This document shows positions 5,779 to 9,128 of a stretch of 9,128 nt of DNA, one piece after another. The position numbers and the translations under genes are program-made. Location of the stretch: NCBI GenBank assembly GCA_937884685.1, contig CAKZYM010001017.1:1-9128 (forward strand), read 5' to 3'. Positions within the stretch are counted from its first letter, which is position 1. Every line of letters begins with the position of its first letter. The stretch comes from an uncultured Calothrix sp. Lineage in GTDB: Bacteria > Cyanobacteriota > Cyanobacteriia > Cyanobacteriales > Nostocaceae. The notes under the pieces were generated by a model, which did not search any database, was not told where the DNA came from, and was given only the letters and a program-made list of their open reading frames with translations.

Positions 5779-6648
5779 ATGGAAACCACAGAACTTGGTA
5801 AAAGCGGTGTGCTTGTAAGCGCGATTGGTTTGGGTGGAATGCCGATGTCAGTTTATGACCGTCCGAGCGAATCGCAATCAATAAAGGTGATTCATTGTGC
5901 TTTGGATTTAGGGATTACTTTTATTGATACTGCTGACTCATACTGTAAGGATGAATCGGACAAGCATCATAACGAGCGATTGATTCACAAGGCTTTACAA
6001 ACTTATAGCGGTGATACAAGTAATATTACTGTCGCTACAAAAGGTGGATTGATGCGACCCAATCAAAGTTGGACTATCAACGGTAATCCAGAGCATTTAC
6101 GCGAAACTATTCGAGTTAGTTTTGAAGCTTTCGGTGGTAATAAACCTATAGATATCTGGCAACTTCACGCACCAGACCCAGATTACACTATTGAAGCATC
6201 TTTAGAACCTGTAAAAGCAGCTCAGGAAGCAGGAATGATTAATAGAATCGGGGTTTCTAATTTTTCGGTAGAACAAATCAAGCAAGCACGGGATGTAGTT
6301 GATATCGTCTCGGTTCAAAATCAATATAATCCCTGGCAGCGACAACCGGAAACAGATGGAGTATTGGAATATTGCGAAAACGAAGGTTTGACTTTTATTC
6401 CTTGGAGTCCCTTCGGTGGTCGTCGTCGTCATCAGGGGTTAGCAGATATTTCCGCAATCAAAAAGTTAGCTGAAGAGAAAAATGTTTCGGTATACTGCAT
6501 CGCTCTAGCGTGGTTACTTGGTAAATCATCTTGTATATTACCGATTCCTGCTGCTACTCAAGTCAGCAGCATTGAAGATACAGTCAAAGCAATTGATATT
6601 AAATTATCAGAAGTTGAGATACAACAAATTGATAGAGAAACTTCGTAA
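5779..6648 (+). CDS. Aldo/keto reductase, 289 aa
   Basis: AKRs are cytosolic (alpha/beta)8-barrel enzymes that reduce carbonyls with NAD(P)H. The catalytic tetrad is complete and in standard places: D50 and Y55 in FIDTADSY (48-55), K88 in VATKGG (85-90) and H130 in IWQLHAPD (126-133). Other family marks are the start GKSGVLVSAIGLGGMPM (7-23), GVSNFSVEQI (158-167), NQYNPWQR and the cofactor-side LPIPAATQVSSIEDTVKAI. The length is at the short end for the family but includes all expected strands, and the C-terminus ends shortly after the final helix. ATG at 5779 follows an in-frame TAA at 5773-5775, so it is the first possible start. The upstream AAG is only a poor ribosome site. It stands alone, divergent from the DUF4349 gene and 384 bp from the next gene. 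The substrate cannot be read from the sequence. Confidence 0.92.
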   Translation: METTELGKSGVLVSAIGLGGMPMSVYDRPSESQSIKVIHCALDLGITFIDTADSYCKDESDKHHNERLIHKALQTYSGDTSNITVATKGGLMRPNQSWTINGNPEHLRETIRVSFEAFGGNKPIDIWQLHAPDPDYTIEASLEPVKAAQEAGMINRIGVSNFSVEQIKQARDVVDIVSVQNQYNPWQRQPETDGVLEYCENEGLTFIPWSPFGGRRRHQGLADISAIKKLAEEKNVSVYCIALAWLLGKSSCILPIPAATQVSSIEDTVKAIDIKLSEVEIQQIDRETS

Positions 6649-7032
6649 GACCGATTATTTCGACTTCTAAAAATTGCCAATAATATTTTCGGCACCAATT
6701 CTACGGCAAGAATAAAAATTATGAATAGGAATTATTTTTATGCTGAATGAATATTATTTAGCGTAGTTTTTGCTATGCTTATTTATTTTTTCATCTATTT
6801 ATCTATGTATCATCAACGAAAATATATATCGTATAAATATGTTTAATTATTTGAAAGCAAAAACTATATTAAAATTGTATTAAGTTCATATATGTAGATT
6901 CAAAAAATTATTTTTGAATTGAAAAATTGACATTAGTTTAAATAATATGTGCTTGATACATCATCTTTTTTAATTAATTAGCTGCTAAATTTGATTACGA
7001 AAATACACCATCGTATACCTAAATATCTTCCC
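6649..7032. other. AT-rich spacer, 384 bp
   Basis: No gene is seen. TGCC...GGCA (about 6674-6693) is too weak to call a terminator for the reductase. A 9-bp perfect stem (6898-6906 with 6911-6919) and a TTGACA at 6927-6932 precede the membrane-protein gene. No well-spaced -10 follows the TTGACA: TAATAT at 6943 is only 10 bp away. The last part (6991-7032) could instead belong to the next gene if it starts at TTG 6991. Confidence 0.5.
6898..6919. repeat. AT-rich perfect stem-loop upstream of the membrane-protein gene
   Basis: ATTCAAAAA (6898-6906) and TTTTTGAAT (6911-6919) pair around the loop ATTA. It might terminate reductase read-through or be a regulatory palindrome just before TTGACA at 6927. 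Its pure A/T composition weakens either reading. Confidence 0.35.
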
Positions 7033-7701
7033 ATGCAACCCTTTAGAATTGTATCTAATACAATAAACAATAACCAATACTATCGTAGATTTTCCCAAAA
7101 CCCTTTAGTAATGAATTGGGGATGGTTGTTTTCCTTTTTTATGATTTCTATATTCAATGGCTGGATGATATTTGCATCTAATATAGATACACCTGTAAAT
7201 ATACCTTTTGTCCCAGAAGATATATCAAGACAATTAATAGTCATTTATTTCGCAATTTTCCCTTTAGCAGCAACAGTTTATATAATATTTAAAAATACAA
7301 AATTATTAGTAGCATCTTTGATTGGCTCTAGGGCTATTTTGGCAGCATTTTTATGTTATCTACCATCACCACAATCATCAGCTTTGAACCCACTATTTAT
7401 GGGTTTCTTAGGTTTTAATATTTTATTATTTATATTCGTATTAATTTTCGTTTGCAAAACACGCGGAGTAGTTGTTCCTGCTTTTATATTATTCTTTATC
7501 GCAACATTAGCCTTAGTAGGCTTGGACGCATGGGCTTTCCGTATAGTTTGGTATTCTAATTTAGTGGTAACTGTCAATAAATCTGGAAGACAGTTAAGAA
7601 ACGGATTAGATAGTTTTGATGCCGCAATGTTGAGTTTAACCGGGATTGCTGCTGTGGCATTGGCGATTGGATGGGTGATGGGTGGATTTTCGAGAGTATG
7701 A
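7033..7701 (+). CDS. Unrecognised multi-pass membrane protein, about 222 aa
   Basis: I do not recognise the family. After a polar, slightly basic N-terminus (1-28), about six hydrophobic helices are visible: residues 29-49 (WGWLFSFFMISIFNGWMIF), 67-86, 90-110, 121-141, 146-168 and 196-218. A hydrophilic segment (about 170-195, RIVWYSNLVVTVNKSGRQLR) lies between helices 5 and 6. There is no signal cleavage site, no cysteine or histidine cluster and no known transporter motif. The start is uncertain: ATG 7033 is used here, TTG 6991 would add 14 residues, and ATG 7111 (MNWGW) would still keep every helix. None has a clear ribosome site. Hydrophobicity and the long open frame support a real gene. 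Neighbours give no functional hint: an AKR lies upstream at some distance and ilvC lies 177 bp downstream beyond repeats. Confidence 0.75.
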   Translation: MQPFRIVSNTINNNQYYRRFSQNPLVMNWGWLFSFFMISIFNGWMIFASNIDTPVNIPFVPEDISRQLIVIYFAIFPLAATVYIIFKNTKLLVASLIGSRAILAAFLCYLPSPQSSALNPLFMGFLGFNILLFIFVLIFVCKTRGVVVPAFILFFIATLALVGLDAWAFRIVWYSNLVVTVNKSGRQLRNGLDSFDAAMLSLTGIAAVALAIGWVMGGFSRV

Positions 7702-7709
7702 ATTACGAA

Positions 7710-7730
7710 TTGGGCATTGGGCATTGGGCA
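7710..7730 (+). repeat. Heptamer array (TTGGGCA), three copies
   Basis: Three exact TTGGGCA units (7710-7716, 7717-7723, 7724-7730) are followed by a diverged TCGGGAA. The array starts 8 nt after the membrane-protein stop codon and belongs to the short tandem heptamer class seen elsewhere in this window. Confidence 0.75.
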
Positions 7731-7755
7731 TCGGGAACAGAGAATAGGAAAATAT

Positions 7756-7787
7756 TAACTCCTAACTCCTAACTCCTAACTCTTAAC
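7756..7787 (+). repeat. Heptamer array (TAACTCC), 4.5 copies, upstream of ilvC
   Basis: TAACTCC occurs at 7756-7762, 7763-7769 and 7770-7776, then TAACTCT at 7777-7783 and a partial TAAC. It is the reverse complement of the GGAGTTA array that lies directly after ilvC. Confidence 0.8.
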
Positions 7788-7867
7788 TTTCTAAACTGAA
7801 TCCAAAATTTTGTACCCGCTTTACGGTAATATAAATATTCTGTAATCAATCAGGATGCTTATCCCAC

Positions 7868-7871
7868 AAGG
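7868..7871 (+). promoter_or_regulatory. Ribosome binding site that decides the ilvC start
   Basis: AAGG lies 7 nt before the ATG at 7879. The in-frame ATG at 7855 has no such site and would add eight residues (MLIPQGET) absent from the usual cyanobacterial protein. Confidence 0.6.
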
Positions 7872-7878
7872 CGAAACT

Positions 7879-8874
7879 ATGGCTCGGATGTACTACGATT
7901 CGGATGCTAATTTAGACCTATTAGCAGGAAAAACTATAGCGATTATTGGCTTTGGTTCTCAAGGTCATGCCCACGCTCTTAATCTGAAAGAGAGCGGCAT
8001 GAATGTGATTGTTGGACTGTATCCGGGTAGTAAATCTGCTGCGAAAGCCAAAGAAGGTGGGTTAACAGTCAAAAGCGTAGCTGATGCAGCGAAAGCAGCC
8101 GACTTTATCATGATTTTGCTACCCGATGAGGTGCAAAGAAGCGTTTATAAAGAAGAAATTGAACCGAATTTAGAAGAAGGAAATACTATAGCCTTTGCTC
8201 ACGGATTTAACATTCACTTCGGACAAGTTGTACCACCGGAAAATGTAGATGTGGTAATGATAGCGCCTAAAGGTCCGGGACATTTAGTACGTCGCACCTA
8301 CGAACAAGGACAGGGAGTACCTTGCTTGTTTGCAATTTATCAAGACAAAACCGGACAAGCACGCGACAAAGCAATGGCTTACGCTAAAGGTATCGGTGGA
8401 ACTCGCGGTGGTATTTTAGAAACAACTTTTCGTGAAGAAACCGAAACTGACTTATTCGGCGAGCAAGCAGTATTATGCGGTGGTTTGAGTGCTTTAATCA
8501 AAGCCGGTTTTGAAACTTTAGTAGAAGCAGGTTATCAGCCAGAGCTAGCGTATTTTGAATGTCTCCACGAAGTCAAATTGATTGTTGACTTAGTTGTAGA
8601 AGGTGGACTTGCAAAAATGCGCGATAGTATTTCAAATACTGCTGAGTACGGTGATTATACCCGAGGTCCAAGGGTAGTAACCGACGAAACCAAAACAGAA
8701 ATGCGTAAAATTCTCAAAGAAATTCAATCTGGACAATTTGCGCGAGATTTCGTTACCGAAAATCAATCCGGAAAACCAGGTTTCACAGCAATGCGTCGTC
8801 AAGAAGCAGAGCATCCCATTGAAAATGTAGGTAAAGATTTAAGAGCCATGTTTAGCTGGATGCAAGAAGCGTAA
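7879..8874 (+). CDS. ilvC: Ketol-acid reductoisomerase (class I), 331 aa
   Basis: IlvC converts acetolactate and acetohydroxybutyrate to the dihydroxy acids of valine, leucine and isoleucine synthesis, using Mg2+ and NAD(P)H. The N-terminal Rossmann domain has GFGSQGHAHALNL (24-36, GxGxxG), a specificity loop GLYPGSKSA (46-54) whose serines suggest NADPH preference, and H108 in AFAHGFNIHFG. The C-terminal knotted domain supplies the metal ligands D191 and E195 (ETDLFGEQ), E227 and E231 (YFECLHEVKL), plus S252 (SISNTAEYGD). All expected catalytic residues are present, and 331 residues is the standard class I length. The start MARMYYD matches cyanobacterial orthologues as I remember them and has AAGG 7 nt upstream. 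A TTGTAC near 7810 and TATAAA at 7830-7835 are possible but poorly spaced promoter elements. The gene appears monocistronic and is bracketed by oppositely oriented heptamer arrays. Confidence 0.98.
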   Translation: MARMYYDSDANLDLLAGKTIAIIGFGSQGHAHALNLKESGMNVIVGLYPGSKSAAKAKEGGLTVKSVADAAKAADFIMILLPDEVQRSVYKEEIEPNLEEGNTIAFAHGFNIHFGQVVPPENVDVVMIAPKGPGHLVRRTYEQGQGVPCLFAIYQDKTGQARDKAMAYAKGIGGTRGGILETTFREETETDLFGEQAVLCGGLSALIKAGFETLVEAGYQPELAYFECLHEVKLIVDLVVEGGLAKMRDSISNTAEYGDYTRGPRVVTDETKTEMRKILKEIQSGQFARDFVTENQSGKPGFTAMRRQEAEHPIENVGKDLRAMFSWMQEA

Positions 8875-8881
8875 AAAGTTA

Positions 8882-8944
8882 GGAGTTAAGAGTTGAGAAT
8901 TAAGAGTTAAGAGTTAAGAGTTAGGAGTTAGGAGTTAAGAATTT
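8882..8944 (+). repeat. Heptamer array (RGAGTTA), eight full copies plus a diverged ninth
   Basis: Consecutive 7-bp units are GGAGTTA, AGAGTTG, AGAATTA, three AGAGTTA and two GGAGTTA (8882-8937), then AGAATTT. The array begins 7 nt after the ilvC stop codon. It is the longest heptamer array in the window and inverted relative to the one upstream of ilvC. Confidence 0.8.
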
Positions 8945-8970
8945 CTAATTTATAATTCTCAACTCCTCAC
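8927..8970. terminator. Hairpin between convergent ilvC and right-edge gene, possible bidirectional terminator
   Basis: The arms GTTAGGAGTTAAGAATT (8927-8943) and AATTCTCAACTCCTCAC (8954-8970) pair at 15 of 17 positions around a 10-nt loop. The stem arises because the GGAGTTA array meets an oppositely oriented CAACTCC/CACTCTT array. Position between two convergent stop codons fits termination in both directions. A T-tract is absent, so function is inferred. Confidence 0.4.
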
Positions 8971-8985
8971 TCTTCACTCCTCACT
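8958..8985 (-). repeat. Heptamer array (YTCAACTCC-like), about four degenerate copies
   Basis: CTCAACT, CCTCACT, CTTCACT and CCTCACT follow with 7-nt periodicity from 8958 to 8985, ending over the stop codon of the right-edge gene (8981-8983). The array is in opposite orientation to the one at 8882-8944. Confidence 0.55.
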
Positions 8986-9128
8986 TTCCTTTCTCAGCTT
9001 CTTCTATCGCTTTACGAGTTCGTTCGTGGGGCTTAAGTTTTGACTCTCGTTCGGGGAATAAGCCAATTAAACTATCGTTAATAGTTTTGCGAGTATTCAA
9101 GCTAGCTGATTTCATAGGTTCTGGTAAG
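8981..9128 (-). CDS. Unidentified protein, C-terminal 48 residues (5' end outside window)
   Basis: The minus strand is open from the right edge to a TGA at 8983-8981. It reads LPEPMKSASLNTRKTINDSL and then IGLFPERESKLKPHERTRKA, ending IEEAEKGK. The composition is that of a normal soluble protein tail (helical, Lys/Glu/Arg-rich) and differs from the AT-rich frames elsewhere in the spacers. It converges on ilvC with about 106 bp between stop codons. I do not recognise the family. The Met within the fragment is probably not the start, because the frame stays open to the edge. Confidence 0.65.
   Translation of the reverse strand, partial: LPEPMKSASLNTRKTINDSLIGLFPERESKLKPHERTRKAIEEAEKGK

Noticed and set aside
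5636..5881. Minus-strand open frame of 81 codons overlapping the aldo/keto reductase start
   Set aside because: About 40% of it is antisense to a sure gene. The unique part (ending IFASLVQNVPGLLFPLGR) looks protein-like, and I considered a decayed gene tail, but found no family signature.
6202..6432. Minus-strand open frame of 76 codons
   Set aside because: It lies entirely antisense to the aldo/keto reductase.
7356..7724. Minus-strand open frame of 122 codons
   Set aside because: It is antisense to the membrane-protein gene. Its composition is a mirror of the hydrophobic codons on the plus strand, and the plus-strand frame has coherent transmembrane helices.
7812..7824. GTA...TAC box before ilvC as an NtcA site
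   Set aside because: The spacing is 7 nt instead of the required 8, so it does not meet the consensus.
8632..8814. Minus-strand open frame of 60 codons
   Set aside because: It is antisense to ilvC, whose conserved C-terminal domain fully explains the sequence.
8882..8985. CRISPR-like array after ilvC
   Set aside because: Units are 7 bp and directly adjacent with no spacers. This is a tandem heptamer repeat, and no cas gene is present.

Overview
The window looks like chromosomal DNA of a filamentous, probably Nostocales-type, cyanobacterium. The DNA is AT-rich. Several intergenic spacers carry 7-bp tandem repeats of the STRR kind known from Nostoc/Calothrix genomes. There is one HIP1 octamer (GCGATCGC), a short class I ketol-acid reductoisomerase of cyanobacterial type, and a LabA-like NYN protein. 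I see no rRNA, tRNA, transposase, phage gene or CRISPR array. The host assignment is inference from these traits.

Layout, left to right. (1) 1-449, plus: C-terminal part of a PhoD-type alkaline phosphatase that enters from the left edge. (2) 450-781: a convergent spacer bounded by an imperfect 30-nt inverted repeat whose two arms each begin at a gene's stop codon. It also holds an 11-bp-stem palindrome and a heptamer array. (3) 782-1543, minus: LabA/NYN-domain protein, with a long spacer (1544-2396) upstream of it. (4) 2397-3953, minus: a SagB/ThcOx-type oxidoreductase with two nitroreductase-like domains. (5) 3954-4532: a repeat-rich spacer with two oppositely oriented heptamer arrays, a GC-rich hairpin cluster and an imperfect palindrome. 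(6) 4533-5459, minus: DUF4349 envelope lipoprotein with a C-terminal membrane anchor. (7) 5779-6648, plus: aldo/keto reductase, divergent from the lipoprotein gene. (8) 7033-7701, plus: unrecognised membrane protein with about six transmembrane segments. (9) 7879-8874, plus: ilvC, flanked by heptamer arrays in opposite orientation. (10) 8981-9128, minus: C-terminal 48 codons of an unidentified gene entering from the right edge.

The genes do not look like one pathway. Spacers are mostly 180-850 bp, no coding overlaps or tight operon junctions occur, and strand changes are frequent. Most are probably single transcription units: phosphate acquisition (PhoD), a possible regulatory RNase-fold protein (LabA-like), two redox enzymes of unknown substrate (SagB-like, AKR), an envelope lipoprotein, an orphan membrane protein and branched-chain amino-acid synthesis (IlvC). 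I found no convincing multi-gene novel system. The least explained items are the orphan two-domain SagB-like enzyme and the organised intergenic repeats.
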